DNA of 59,083 nucleotides, from positions 1-59,083 of the forward strand of contig NZ_JAVRHO010000022.1 of NCBI RefSeq assembly GCF_031846515.1. The letters are read 5' to 3'. This document shows positions 49,649 to 58,382 of the stretch, in pieces. This DNA comes from Autumnicola lenta. GTDB taxonomy: Bacteria > Bacteroidota > Bacteroidia > Flavobacteriales > Flavobacteriaceae. The first letter of the stretch is position 1. Every line of letters begins with the position of its first letter. The notes below the pieces were generated by a model, which had not been told where the DNA came from, did no database searches, and was given only the letters and a program-made list of their open reading frames with translations. A program made the position numbers and the translations under genes.

Positions 49649-52255
49649 TTATTCGCTTTCTGCTAATTGCTCCTGATTTCTAAACACCAGGATACCGTCA
49701 AATTCGTCCAGCAGGATAATACTATCTGCATTTATTTTGCCTGCTAAGATTTCTTTAGAAAGCTTATTCAGAACTTCCCGCTGAACAACCCGCTTAACCG
49801 GCCTTGCCCCAAATTGTGGATCGAAACCACGGGAGGCGAGATATTTAATCGCATCGTCTGTGGCATCCAGTACGATATTTTGCTTCGCCAGCATCTTTTT
49901 AACTCCGCGTAACTGAAAATCTACAATTTTACGAATGTCTTTTTGCGTTAGCGGACTAAACATAACAATATCATCAATTCTGTTTATAAATTCAGGACGC
50001 ACTGTTTGTCTCAGCAATCCCAGAACTTCAGTCTTCGCAGATTCCATGGCTGTATCAGGATCTTTTATGGCTTCAAACTTCTCCTGGATAATCTGGCTTC
50101 CCATGTTAGAAGTCATTATGATTATCGTGTTTTTAAAGTCTGCAAGGCGTCCTTTATTATCCGTCAACCTTCCTTCATCAAGGACCTGAAGAAGGATGTT
50201 AAAAGTATCTGGATGTGCTTTTTCAATTTCATCAAGCAGGACTACAGAATACGGCTTTCTTCTCACAGCCTCTGTTAACTGCCCGCCTTCATCATAACCA
50301 ACATAACCAGGAGGGGCACCTACGAGACGGCTTACAGAGTGCCTTTCCTGGTATTCGCTCATATCAATCCGTGTCATCGCAGCTTCGTCATCAAACAGGT
50401 ATTCTGCCAGGGCTTTTGCAAGTTCTGTTTTACCTACCCCGGTTGTACCAAGAAAGAGGAAGGAGCCTATCGGCCTGTTTTGATCTTGCAATCCGGCCCT
50501 GCTTCGTCTTACCGCATCACTAACCGCCTGGATCGCCTCTTCCTGCCCAACGACCCTTTTGTGGAGTTCGTCTTCCAGCTTAAGAAGCTTTTCCCTCTCA
50601 CTTTGCAGCATTTTAGTAACCGGAATCCCGGTCCATTTTGCCACGACCTCTGCAATATCATCGTTAGTGACTTCCTCCTGGATCAGGGATTTTCCATCTT
50701 GCCTTTCGGCTACGCTCTGCTGAAGTTTTTCCAGTTTCTCCTGCGCTTCTTTTATTTTACCATAACGTATTTCCGCTACTTTTCCATAATCGCCGTCGCG
50801 CTCTGCTCTTTCAGCTTCAAGTCTGAAGTTTTCAATATCAGATTTTGTATTCTGAATATTATCAACCAGTTCCTTTTCGTTTTTCCACTGCGCATTTAAT
50901 TCATTGCGCTCTTCTTTAAGATTTGCGAGATCTGCCCTGAGTATTTTAAGCTTAGACTCGTCTTTTTCACGTTTAATTGCTTCAATTTCTATTTCCAGCT
51001 GCATAATCTTACGGTCAAGAACATCCAGTTCCTCAGGTTTGGAGTTGATCTCCATTCTTAATTTAGAAGCAGCTTCGTCCATCAGGTCTATTGCCTTATC
51101 TGGCAAAAACCTGTTGGTAATATAGCGCTGAGATAGTTCTACAGCCGCAATAATGGCTTCATCCTTAATCCTAACCTTATGGTGAGTTTCATATTTCTCT
51201 TTAATTCCACGCAGAATAGAAATGGCGCTTTCCACATCGGGCTCTTCTACAATTACTTTTTGAAAACGTCTCTCAAGAGCTTTATCTTTTTCGAAATACT
51301 TCTGATACTCATCCAAAGTGGTTGCTCCTATTGCACGTAATTCTCCGCGGGCAAGTGCAGGTTTTAAAATATTAGCTGCATCCATTGCTCCCTGGCCGCC
51401 ACCGGCACCCACAAGAGTATGTATTTCATCTATAAACAGGACAATGTTTCCATCGCTGCCGGTTACTTCTTTAATTACAGCTTTTAGCCTTTCTTCAAAT
51501 TCTCCTTTATATTTTGCACCGGCTATTAAGGCTCCCATATCCAGGGAATAAATGCGCTTGTCTTTAAGGTTTTCAGGAATATCACCATCTACAATCCTAT
51601 GGGCGAGACCTTCGGCTATTGCTGTTTTTCCTGTTCCCGGTTCTCCCACCAACATTGGGTTGTTTTTTGTTCTTCGGGACAATATTTGCAAAATTCGGCG
51701 TATCTCTTCATCTCTGCCAATCACCGGATCCAGTTTACCTTCTTCCGCAAGCTGATTCAGGTTTTTAGCGTACTTATCTAAAGAATTGTAAGTTTCTTCT
51801 GCACTTTGAGAAGTAACGCGATCTCCTTTGCGTAATTCTTCAATGGCTGCTTTTAATCCTTTTTCTGTTGCTCCCTGGTCTTTTAGAATCTGTGCAACTT
51901 TACTGGAAGACTTGAAAATTGCCAAAATCAGGTGCTCGACAGAAACATACTCATCGTTCATTTTTTTTGCAACAATAGACGCTTCGTTAACTGTTTTTCC
52001 CGCTTCCCTGGAAAGCATGATATCGCCACCGCTTACCTTCGGAAAACTTTGCAGCGTATTATCCAGGATCTGGTTAAACAGGCTAACATTAATGTTCAGT
52101 TTTTTCAGCAGGAACGGAGTTACATTTTCATCAACTTTGGTGATGGCTTTAAAAATATGTTCGTTCTCTATTTGCTGATGGCCCATTTCCTGAGCAAGCT
52201 GTTGTGCCTGCTGGATGGCCTCCTGTGATTTTATAGTATAGTTATTGAAATTCAT
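49649..52255 (-). CDS. clpB: ATP-dependent disaggregase ClpB
   Basis: ClpB is the 868-residue hexameric AAA+ protein disaggregase that works with DnaK. It has the N-terminal repeat domain, Walker A GEPGTGKT (204-211) and a second GTTGVGKT at about 605. The middle coiled-coil domain (about 410-540) distinguishes it from ClpA/ClpC. KYKGEFEERLKAV and VGYDEGGQLTEAVRR are pore-loop or neighbouring segments. It is expected to be heat-induced, but no heat-shock operator was recognised upstream. Confidence 0.96.
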   Translation of the reverse strand: MNFNNYTIKSQEAIQQAQQLAQEMGHQQIENEHIFKAITKVDENVTPFLLKKLNINVSLFNQILDNTLQSFPKVSGGDIMLSREAGKTVNEASIVAKKMNDEYVSVEHLILAIFKSSSKVAQILKDQGATEKGLKAAIEELRKGDRVTSQSAEETYNSLDKYAKNLNQLAEEGKLDPVIGRDEEIRRILQILSRRTKNNPMLVGEPGTGKTAIAEGLAHRIVDGDIPENLKDKRIYSLDMGALIAGAKYKGEFEERLKAVIKEVTGSDGNIVLFIDEIHTLVGAGGGQGAMDAANILKPALARGELRAIGATTLDEYQKYFEKDKALERRFQKVIVEEPDVESAISILRGIKEKYETHHKVRIKDEAIIAAVELSQRYITNRFLPDKAIDLMDEAASKLRMEINSKPEELDVLDRKIMQLEIEIEAIKREKDESKLKILRADLANLKEERNELNAQWKNEKELVDNIQNTKSDIENFRLEAERAERDGDYGKVAEIRYGKIKEAQEKLEKLQQSVAERQDGKSLIQEEVTNDDIAEVVAKWTGIPVTKMLQSEREKLLKLEDELHKRVVGQEEAIQAVSDAVRRSRAGLQDQNRPIGSFLFLGTTGVGKTELAKALAEYLFDDEAAMTRIDMSEYQERHSVSRLVGAPPGYVGYDEGGQLTEAVRRKPYSVVLLDEIEKAHPDTFNILLQVLDEGRLTDNKGRLADFKNTIIIMTSNMGSQIIQEKFEAIKDPDTAMESAKTEVLGLLRQTVRPEFINRIDDIVMFSPLTQKDIRKIVDFQLRGVKKMLAKQNIVLDATDDAIKYLASRGFDPQFGARPVKRVVQREVLNKLSKEILAGKINADSIILLDEFDGILVFRNQEQLAESE

Positions 52256-52433
52256 CGTATTTGTTTTTCTTCAGAAATAGCAATTTATGTACCCAATGAA
52301 AAACAAGACAAAATGACAGTTGTTTTAAGGAAATAAGCGACAAAAAGACGTCTTCTGTTAAGTTTTATTAAAAAGAGGCACTATGATTGCTAATAAAGTT
52401 ATTAAGAATTAATTTTACGTAAAAGAGAAACCT

Positions 52434-52832
52434 ATGGGAATATTTGATAAAGTATTTAAGAGTGAGCGCGATATAGCTAAAGATGAAGTGAAAAAAGTCC
52501 CATGGAATGAACTCACATCCATTGAACAACTGGACGATATCCAAAAAGAGTCTGCAGATCATGCTGTGGCTATTTTGAAGCATTCTACACGCTGTGGAAT
52601 AAGCAGGATGGTTTTGAAGCAATTCGAATCAGATTATAAAGAAGAGTATAACGATGTAAAGCTTTATTTTCTGGATCTTCTCAACCACAGGAATATCTCC
52701 AACGATATTGCCTCACGTTTTAGCGTGCGTCATGAAAGTCCGCAGTTAATTATTTTAAAAAGTGGGAAGGTAGTGCATCATTCATCTCACCAAAGTATTC
52801 AGGCCGAAACGTTGGAAAACCACTTAAATTAG
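52434..52832 (+). CDS. ytxJ: bacillithiol system redox-active protein YtxJ
   Basis: This is a 132-residue thioredoxin-fold monothiol protein. AILKHSTRCGISRMVLKQF carries the family CxIS-type active site (one cysteine, Cys44 region). It is followed by VKLYFLDLLNHRNISNDIA and RHESPQLIILKSGKVVHHS, the cis-proline and following strand. Such proteins occur in bacillithiol-using bacteria, which fits Bacteroidota. It stands between clpB and a small charged stress-like gene. Confidence 0.87.
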   Translation: MGIFDKVFKSERDIAKDEVKKVPWNELTSIEQLDDIQKESADHAVAILKHSTRCGISRMVLKQFESDYKEEYNDVKLYFLDLLNHRNISNDIASRFSVRHESPQLIILKSGKVVHHSSHQSIQAETLENHLN

Positions 52833-52947
52833 CATCTGTTTCTGAAAAACTTTTTCAATATTTTAATATCTATTGTTAAACATTATTAATCTCATCGGAA
52901 TAGTTTTTCATCATTTGTAAATTCATCCTATAAACAATAATAAAATT

Positions 52948-53163
52948 ATGGTTGATAAAGAGATTGATATAAAAGAACTTGAAAAGAGGTTTGATGCAAT
53001 AAAGAAAGCTGACAAGGATCGTCCACGGAAAGAATTCCAGGACGCTACCCAAAAAAAGGAAGAGGAGCTGGAGTCAAATCCTAAAGATGAAACTCCGGAA
53101 GTGCATTCGGAAAGAGAAAGTGATACTGACTTTCAGGATCTGAAAAAAGGAGAAGAGAAATAG
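52948..53163 (+). CDS. small highly charged hypothetical protein
   Basis: This 71-residue ORF begins MVDKEIDIKELEKRFDAIKK. It is nearly all charged residues with one likely helix in the first half and a disordered, acid/lysine-rich second half. It resembles small stress-induced hydrophilic proteins but no family is recognised. The gene ends 8 bases before a good terminator, supporting that it is real. It may belong to the same stress group as CsbD, ClpB and YtxJ. Confidence 0.62.
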   Translation: MVDKEIDIKELEKRFDAIKKADKDRPRKEFQDATQKKEEELESNPKDETPEVHSERESDTDFQDLKKGEEK

Positions 53164-53171
53164 TATATATT

Positions 53172-53201
53172 AAAAAAGCTGCCAATTTTGGCAGCTTTTT
53201 T
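53172..53201. terminator. bidirectional terminator between the small gene and fahA
   Basis: AAAAAAGCTGCCA and TGGCAGCTTTTTT form a 13-base stem with an ATTT loop, between convergent genes. Confidence 0.88.
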
Positions 53202-53221
53202 TATCTAGTGTAAACTGAAAA

Positions 53222-54511
53222 TTATTTCTTCTTTGGTTCAAAGACAGGTAGTAATTTGGTTTTTACTTCACCAAAACCTATCCTGCGACCCTCACTCTGG
53301 CAGTATCCGCGCATAATAACTGTATCATTATCTTCAATAAATTTTCTCTCGCTACCTCCGTTTAGCTTAAGAGGTTCCTTGCCGCTCCAGGTAAGTTCCA
53401 GCATAGATCCATAAGAATTTTTATCTGTTCCTGAAATTGTTCCGGAAGCCATCATATCGCCGGAATTTACAGGGCAGCCATTTACGGTATGATGCGCTAG
53501 TTGCTGACTCATATTCCAGTAAAGATCCTTGAAATTTGCTTTGGAAACAACCGTTTCTTCAGCATTATCTGGTTGTATGGAAATTTCAAGATTAATGTCG
53601 AATGTCTTTTTGCCTTTGTACTGGAGATAAGGAAGCAGTTCCTTTTCCGGTTCCGGGCTTTTTGTTCTAAAAGGTTCAAGTGCATCCATGGTTACGATCC
53701 ATGGCGAGATAGAAGAGGCGAAATTCTTCGCCAGGAATGGACCCAGCGGCACATATTCCCATTTTTGAATATCTCTCGCACTCCAGTCGTTAAATACGAC
53801 CATTCCAAAAATATAATCTTCGGCTTCATCTACCGGAATAGGTTCTCCTAAAGGATTGGCATCGGTGGTAATAAAGGCCATTTCCAATTCAAAATCTACT
53901 TTTTGTGATGGGCCAAATACCGGACTATCTGCACCTTCAGGCATTGTTTGACCTTTCGGGCGGTGGACCGGAATTCCGCTGGGAATTATAGAGGAACTCC
54001 TTCCGTGGTAACCTACAGGAATATGAAGCCAGTTAGGTAGAAGTGCATTTTCGGGATCACGAAACATAGAACCTACATTGGTAGCATGTTCTTTACTGGA
54101 ATAAAAATCGGTATAATCTCCAACCTGCACCGGCATCTGCATTTCAATCTCGTCGAGGGTGAAAAGAACTGTGTTTCTGTGGTCCTGGTTATCTTTTAAT
54201 TTAGAATTTTTAGCGTCAAAAATATCGGCAATACGATTTCTTACAAGACGCCATGTTTTCTTTCCGTCAGAAATAAAATCATTCAGTGTATCCTGTAAAA
54301 AAATATCATCGGTTAATGGAATCCCATCGAAATATCCAAGTTGGTGCAAAGCTCCCAGGTCTATGGCATAATCTCCAATTCTGGTACCGATTGTGATAAT
54401 ATCATCCCTTGTAAGGAAAACTCCAAAGGGGATATTCTGAATAGGAAAATCGGTATCCTCGGGAATATCAAGCCAGGTTTTTCGCCCCGGGTCATTAGCA
54501 GTAATTGGCAT
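53222..54511 (-). CDS. fahA: fumarylacetoacetase
   Basis: This is the 429-residue last enzyme of tyrosine/phenylalanine degradation, cleaving fumarylacetoacetate into fumarate and acetoacetate. The start at 54511 (MPITANDPGRKTWLDIPED) matches the usual N-terminus. The 13-residue extension to 54550 would overlap the TAnnTTTG box at 54548. Motifs include DYTDFYSSKEHATNVGSMFR, LPVGYHGRSSSI and FELEMAFITTD for metal ligands, and VFNDWSARDIQKWEYVPLG. No other tyrosine catabolic genes lie nearby. Confidence 0.93.
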   Translation of the reverse strand: MPITANDPGRKTWLDIPEDTDFPIQNIPFGVFLTRDDIITIGTRIGDYAIDLGALHQLGYFDGIPLTDDIFLQDTLNDFISDGKKTWRLVRNRIADIFDAKNSKLKDNQDHRNTVLFTLDEIEMQMPVQVGDYTDFYSSKEHATNVGSMFRDPENALLPNWLHIPVGYHGRSSSIIPSGIPVHRPKGQTMPEGADSPVFGPSQKVDFELEMAFITTDANPLGEPIPVDEAEDYIFGMVVFNDWSARDIQKWEYVPLGPFLAKNFASSISPWIVTMDALEPFRTKSPEPEKELLPYLQYKGKKTFDINLEISIQPDNAEETVVSKANFKDLYWNMSQQLAHHTVNGCPVNSGDMMASGTISGTDKNSYGSMLELTWSGKEPLKLNGGSERKFIEDNDTVIMRGYCQSEGRRIGFGEVKTKLLPVFEPKKK

Positions 54512-54547
54512 AGAATTTTTTGGTTTTTTGTTAAAATCTAATGTACT

Positions 54548-54555
54548 CAAATATA
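54548..54555 (-). promoter_or_regulatory. TAnnTTTG promoter box for fahA
   Basis: On the minus strand TATATTTG matches TAnnTTTG, 37 bases before the ATG at 54511. It overlaps the alternative start at 54550, so it supports the shorter protein. Confidence 0.55.
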
Positions 54556-54587
54556 TTATTTTCCTGTAATTAACGGAATGTATTTAT

Positions 54588-54595
54588 TACTTTTG
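54588..54595 (+). promoter_or_regulatory. TAnnTTTG promoter box for glyA
   Basis: TACTTTTG matches TAnnTTTG, 26 bases before the glyA ATG and divergent from the fahA box. Confidence 0.5.
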
Positions 54596-54621
54596 GTGAA
54601 TATTTAACGAAAAAATTCGAA

Positions 54622-55893
54622 ATGCAACGAGACAACCAGATTTTTAATTTAATACAAGAGGAAAAAGAACGTCAATTAAATGGTTTAGAGCTTATTGCCA
54701 GTGAAAATTTTGTGAGTGAGCAGGTGCTGGAAGCAGCAGGATCTGTACTTACAAACAAGTATGCAGAAGGTTATCCCGGGAAGAGATATTATGGAGGATG
54801 TGAGGTGGTAGATAAGGTCGAGCAATTAGCTATTGATCGATTAAAAGAACTTTTTGGAGCCGAATATGCCAATGTGCAGCCACATTCCGGTTCCCAGGCA
54901 AATACCGCAGTTTTCGCTACATGCATGAATCCCGGTGACAAATTTTTAGGTTTTGACCTTTCTCACGGAGGGCATTTGACCCACGGTTCTCCTGTAAATT
55001 TCTCCGGAAGACTTTACAACCCCGTTTTTTACGGAGTAGATAAAGAAACGGGTCTCATAGATTATGATAGAGTTGCTGAACTTGCTGAAAAAGAAAAGCC
55101 GAAAATGATTATTGCCGGTGCTTCAGCATATTCGCGTGAAATAGATTATAAAAGGTTTAGGGAAATTGCAGATAGTATTGGTGCTATTCTTTTCGCTGAT
55201 ATCGCTCATCCGGCGGGGCTAATTGCAAAAGGTCTTTTAAGCGATCCTATTCCACATTGCCACATAGTAACTTCTACTACTCATAAAACCCTTCGTGGAC
55301 CACGAGGTGGTATTATCATGATGGGTAAAGACTTTGATAATCCATTTGGCGAAAAGCTGAAAAACGGAAATCTGAAAAAAATGTCTGCAATGCTTAACAG
55401 CGGAATCTTCCCCGGAAATCAGGGAGGACCTTTAGAGCATATTATTGCTGCTAAAGCAGTGGCTTTTGGAGAAGCTTTGACCGATGAATTTTTGCATTAT
55501 GCAGTGCAGGTGAAGAAGAATGCTAAGAAAATGGCTGAAGCTTTTGTTGAAAAAGACTATAAAATTATTTCTGGCGGAACTGATAATCACTGTATGCTTA
55601 TCGACTTAAGAAATAAAAATGTTAGCGGAAAAGAAGCTGAAGAAGCTTTAACAAAAGCAGATATCACTGTTAACAAAAATATGGTTCCTTTTGATGATAA
55701 ATCTCCTTTTGTCACTTCCGGAATTCGAATAGGTACCGCAGCAATTACCACCCGCGGACTGGTAGAGGAGGATATGTCGAAAATTGTAGATTTAGTCGAT
55801 CGGGTTGTAAATAACATTGAAAATGATGCCGAACTGGCTAAAGTGAAAACTGAAGTGAACTCTCTTATGCACGGCAGACCGCTTTTTCAGTAA
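54622..55893 (+). CDS. glyA: serine hydroxymethyltransferase
   Basis: This is the 423-residue PLP-dependent enzyme that interconverts serine and glycine with tetrahydrofolate, the main source of one-carbon units. The PLP lysine is in STTHKTLRGPRGG (Lys222), with the cofactor-contacting FADIAHPAG (Asp193) and early LELIASENF (about 22-30). It is transcribed divergently from fahA and is followed by a repeat island without a clear terminator. Confidence 0.97.
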   Translation: MQRDNQIFNLIQEEKERQLNGLELIASENFVSEQVLEAAGSVLTNKYAEGYPGKRYYGGCEVVDKVEQLAIDRLKELFGAEYANVQPHSGSQANTAVFATCMNPGDKFLGFDLSHGGHLTHGSPVNFSGRLYNPVFYGVDKETGLIDYDRVAELAEKEKPKMIIAGASAYSREIDYKRFREIADSIGAILFADIAHPAGLIAKGLLSDPIPHCHIVTSTTHKTLRGPRGGIIMMGKDFDNPFGEKLKNGNLKKMSAMLNSGIFPGNQGGPLEHIIAAKAVAFGEALTDEFLHYAVQVKKNAKKMAEAFVEKDYKIISGGTDNHCMLIDLRNKNVSGKEAEEALTKADITVNKNMVPFDDKSPFVTSGIRIGTAAITTRGLVEEDMSKIVDLVDRVVNNIENDAELAKVKTEVNSLMHGRPLFQ

Positions 55894-56680
55894 AAGTGGC
55901 TAATAAATAGAATTATAAATAGGTTGTCCTGAAAGGGCATCCTTTTTTTGTTGGGCTTCGACAGGCTCAGCCTGACCCGCAGGTCGAAAATTGGCAATTT
56001 TGGAGCGATGTTTAGATTGAGAAGAAGAAGCTGCCACTAATTCACGAATAATTTCAAAAGAGTGGTATGGTATTTATAGAATTAGAAAATATTCGTGAAT
56101 TTTTGGTGAAAATTATTAAGTTAAAAATTGCCATTTTTACCCCATGAAATTTATTCTGCTCAATTTCTTTCCGAATAGAATTATAAGATGTGTTGAAAAT
56201 GAAGAATATCGATCTTAATTAGTACCTCAGATGTCACATCGAGCGGCGTCGAGATGGTGTGTACGCCGAGCTCCTGATAATTCTCGACTCCGCTCGAATT
56301 GACAAAGTAAATTTTTCTTTGGCAACCTTTTTTCAGGAATACCGCAGGTCGAAAATTGGCATTTTTAGCCTATGACTTTTTTCCTGCTGAATTGTTTGAC
56401 TGAGAATAAAGAGGTGCCTCTAAAATTGCAATTTCCGTCCTCTGGTCACACTGAGCTTGACGAAGTGTTCTGTTTATAGTACAATAAATCGCCGACTCCG
56501 CTCAAATTTTACAAATCGAATTTTGTCTTTGAGGCTTTTTTTGCTGAAACATTGTAGGTCGGAAATAGACATTTTTCGCCTTTGACTTTTTTCCGGCCAA
56601 TTTTTCTCTGACTAATAAGGGAGTGCCTTTAAAATGGCAATTTATCGACCTCAGTCACACTGAGCTTGACGAAGTATAGC
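55894..56680. repeat. 787-base intergenic repeat island
   Basis: No gene is visible between glyA and the thioesterase. Six palindromic-repeat copies or half-copies lie at about 55981-56003, 56123-56139, 56346-56370, 56416-56442, 56556-56580 and 56625-56652. A unit of about 125 bases, from AGGTCGAAAATTGGCATTTT to CACACTGAGCTTGACGAAGT, is present twice (56346-56467 and 56556-56673) and degraded near 56120. Pieces such as TTCGACAGGCTCAGCCTGAC and CTCGACTCCGCTCGAATTGA are further inverted repeats, of a kind common in flavobacterial intergenic DNA. Confidence 0.85.
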
Positions 56681-57097
56681 CTATGACTTTCTTTCTACGG
56701 AAAACAGCCTTTTTAGTTCATCAGAAATTTTCACCGGTTTCTTAGTGTCATTCTTCATAAGGCACCAGGTGGTTTTTGCTTCAACAAGTGCCTTTCCGGT
56801 TTCTGCATTCTTAATTAAGACGTGCCGTAAAGTAGTTACGTGAGTGGTTTCTGTAACGAAAGTGTGCAGTATTAATTCTTCATCAAGAAAAGCCTGGCGT
56901 TTATATTTAATATGGTGTTCTATAACCACCCAAAAAACTTCTTCCTGTTGTTCTTTCGTAGCTTTTTTTAGCCAATGTGCCTTTGCCACATCCTGCACCC
57001 ATTGCACATATTGCACATTGTTTACATGCTGTTGCTCATCCAGGTGTTCTGGTTTTACTTTTATTCTTAGCTCGAAAATATCCGGATTATGGCTCAT
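56681..57097 (-). CDS. acyl-CoA thioesterase (4-hydroxybenzoyl-CoA thioesterase/hot-dog fold)
   Basis: This is a 138-residue hot-dog-fold thioesterase. The helix HLDEQQHVNNVQYVQWVQDVA (about 18-38) contains the usual Asp/His/Asn active-site region, and the rest has the five-strand pattern ending KTTWCLMKNDTKKPVKI. It starts directly after the glutaminyl cyclase stop, so the two are co-transcribed. Substrate unknown. In principle it could serve menaquinone synthesis (DHNA-CoA hydrolysis), but nothing nearby supports that. Confidence 0.82.
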   Translation of the reverse strand: MSHNPDIFELRIKVKPEHLDEQQHVNNVQYVQWVQDVAKAHWLKKATKEQQEEVFWVVIEHHIKYKRQAFLDEELILHTFVTETTHVTTLRHVLIKNAETGKALVEAKTTWCLMKNDTKKPVKISDELKRLFSVERKS

Positions 57098-58153
57098 CTA
57101 TTTTTCTATAATATTAACTTCAAAAATCTTATCCCAGTTTTTTCCTGTTACATAAAGTTTCTGAGAATTGGGGTTATAGGCGATTCCGTTGAGGACGTCC
57201 AGCTTATCGTGTTGTGTGACTTTATCTCTTAGTCCGCGAAAATCTATGAGACCTTCAATAGCACCATTTTCAGGGTTAATAATGGCTACGCCGTCTTTCT
57301 GATAAGTGTTAGCATAAATTTTGCCTTCTACCCATTCCAGTTCGTTCAGTTTAGAAGATAGTCCGCGATGATGGGCAGGCTGGATAAAATCTGTTTCGGT
57401 TAAGGTTTCAGGATCAAGAATCCAAATTTTTTCTGTTCCGTCGCTCTTGTACAATTTTTCACCATCGTTGGTCAGGCCCCATCCTTCTTTACTTTCATTA
57501 TAGGCAAACGTTCCTGTTTCCTCAAATTTGTTGAGGTCATAAACAAGTCCTTCTCCTTCCCGCCAGGTAAGCTGATAGATATTTCCATTTAAAATGGTGA
57601 TTCCTTCTCCAAAATACTGGTCATCCAGGTTAATCTGGTTGTAAACTTTTCCTGTTTCAAGATCTGTTTTTCTCAAGTTGGATTTCCCATACTGGCCGAT
57701 GCTTTCATATAATGTATCGTTGTAAAATTCGAGGCCCTGTGTGTAAGCTTCGGGATCATGCGGGTAAGAATTCACAATTTCATAGGTATAGGAAACAGGT
57801 GCTGTGTCATTAAAAAGTTTGATGGTACTACTTACTTCCTGCTTTTCGCCTTCAGTAAAAATATGAGCTTCTATAGGTTGATTTCCCAATTTGTAGTCGT
57901 TAAGATTAATGGTGGTTCGAAAATTTCCATTTTCGGCTTGTAGTTTTTCACCTTCAAAATAAAAGCTGACCGAATCTATATTCTTGTTTTTAGGATTTAA
58001 AACAGATACCTGTACTTCCTCCCCAAGCTGAAATTCTTTTTTATTTTCTGAAGTTCTTAGAGAAAAATCAGAAGATTTTTTATCAGAATTGCTTCCGCAG
58101 GAAAAAAACGAAATGCTTAAAATTAAGATTGTCAGTAATTTAAAATTGTTCAT
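57098..58153 (-). CDS. glutaminyl-peptide cyclotransferase, lipoprotein
   Basis: This is a 351-residue exported protein with lipoprotein signal (MNNFKLLTILILSISFFSC). The N-terminal about 110 residues form a beta domain. The C-terminal part is the plant/bacterial-type glutamine cyclotransferase propeller, with SYPHDPEAYTQGLEFYNDTL, IGQYGKSNLRKTDLETGKV and KLNELEWVEGKIYANTYQKD as family segments. These enzymes convert N-terminal glutamine to pyroglutamate. Many T9SS-exported proteins start with pyroglutamate, which may explain why flavobacteria keep this enzyme. Confidence 0.87.
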   Translation of the reverse strand: MNNFKLLTILILSISFFSCGSNSDKKSSDFSLRTSENKKEFQLGEEVQVSVLNPKNKNIDSVSFYFEGEKLQAENGNFRTTINLNDYKLGNQPIEAHIFTEGEKQEVSSTIKLFNDTAPVSYTYEIVNSYPHDPEAYTQGLEFYNDTLYESIGQYGKSNLRKTDLETGKVYNQINLDDQYFGEGITILNGNIYQLTWREGEGLVYDLNKFEETGTFAYNESKEGWGLTNDGEKLYKSDGTEKIWILDPETLTETDFIQPAHHRGLSSKLNELEWVEGKIYANTYQKDGVAIINPENGAIEGLIDFRGLRDKVTQHDKLDVLNGIAYNPNSQKLYVTGKNWDKIFEVNIIEK

Positions 58154-58228
58154 GTTTATAAGCTGTAAAATATTGGTCTAAATTAACTATTTCCTATCGA
58201 AAAAACCTTGCCAGAAATACTAAAGATT

Positions 58229-58236
58229 GTATATTT
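58229..58236 (+). promoter_or_regulatory. promoter of the SRP RNA gene
   Basis: TATATTTG matches TAnnTTTG. A TTG at 58206-58208 lies 20 bases upstream, the spacing expected for the Bacteroidota -33 element. It is the best complete promoter in the window and ends 3 bases before the RNA start. Confidence 0.65.
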
Positions 58237-58238
58237 GC

Positions 58239-58336
58239 ACCGGCAAGTCCCACACAACCAGCTCCTGCTGAATCCCCCAGGGCGGGAACGCAGCAAGGGT
58301 AGGCGGTCGTAGCGGTGTGATGTGGGTAACTTGCCA
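58239..58336 (+). ncRNA. ffs: signal recognition particle RNA (4.5S type)
   Basis: The RNA ends GGCAAGTCCCAC and GTGGGTAACTTGCC pair to close a long hairpin of about 97 bases. The apex holds the Ffh-binding motif: CAGGGCGGGAACGCAGCAAG (from about 58277) includes the conserved GGAA tetraloop-like and asymmetric-loop sequence. The RNA guides the Ffh protein to signal peptides on ribosomes for membrane insertion. A TAnnTTTG promoter precedes it. Confidence 0.9.
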
Positions 58337-58382
58337 TTTTTTGTATCTTCAAGTTTCTATAAATATCGCATCTTTGTGACCT

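Noticed and set aside
50339..50899. 186-codon ORF antisense to clpB
   Set aside because: The ClpB frame is complete and highly conserved; the antisense frame is aromatic-rich noise.
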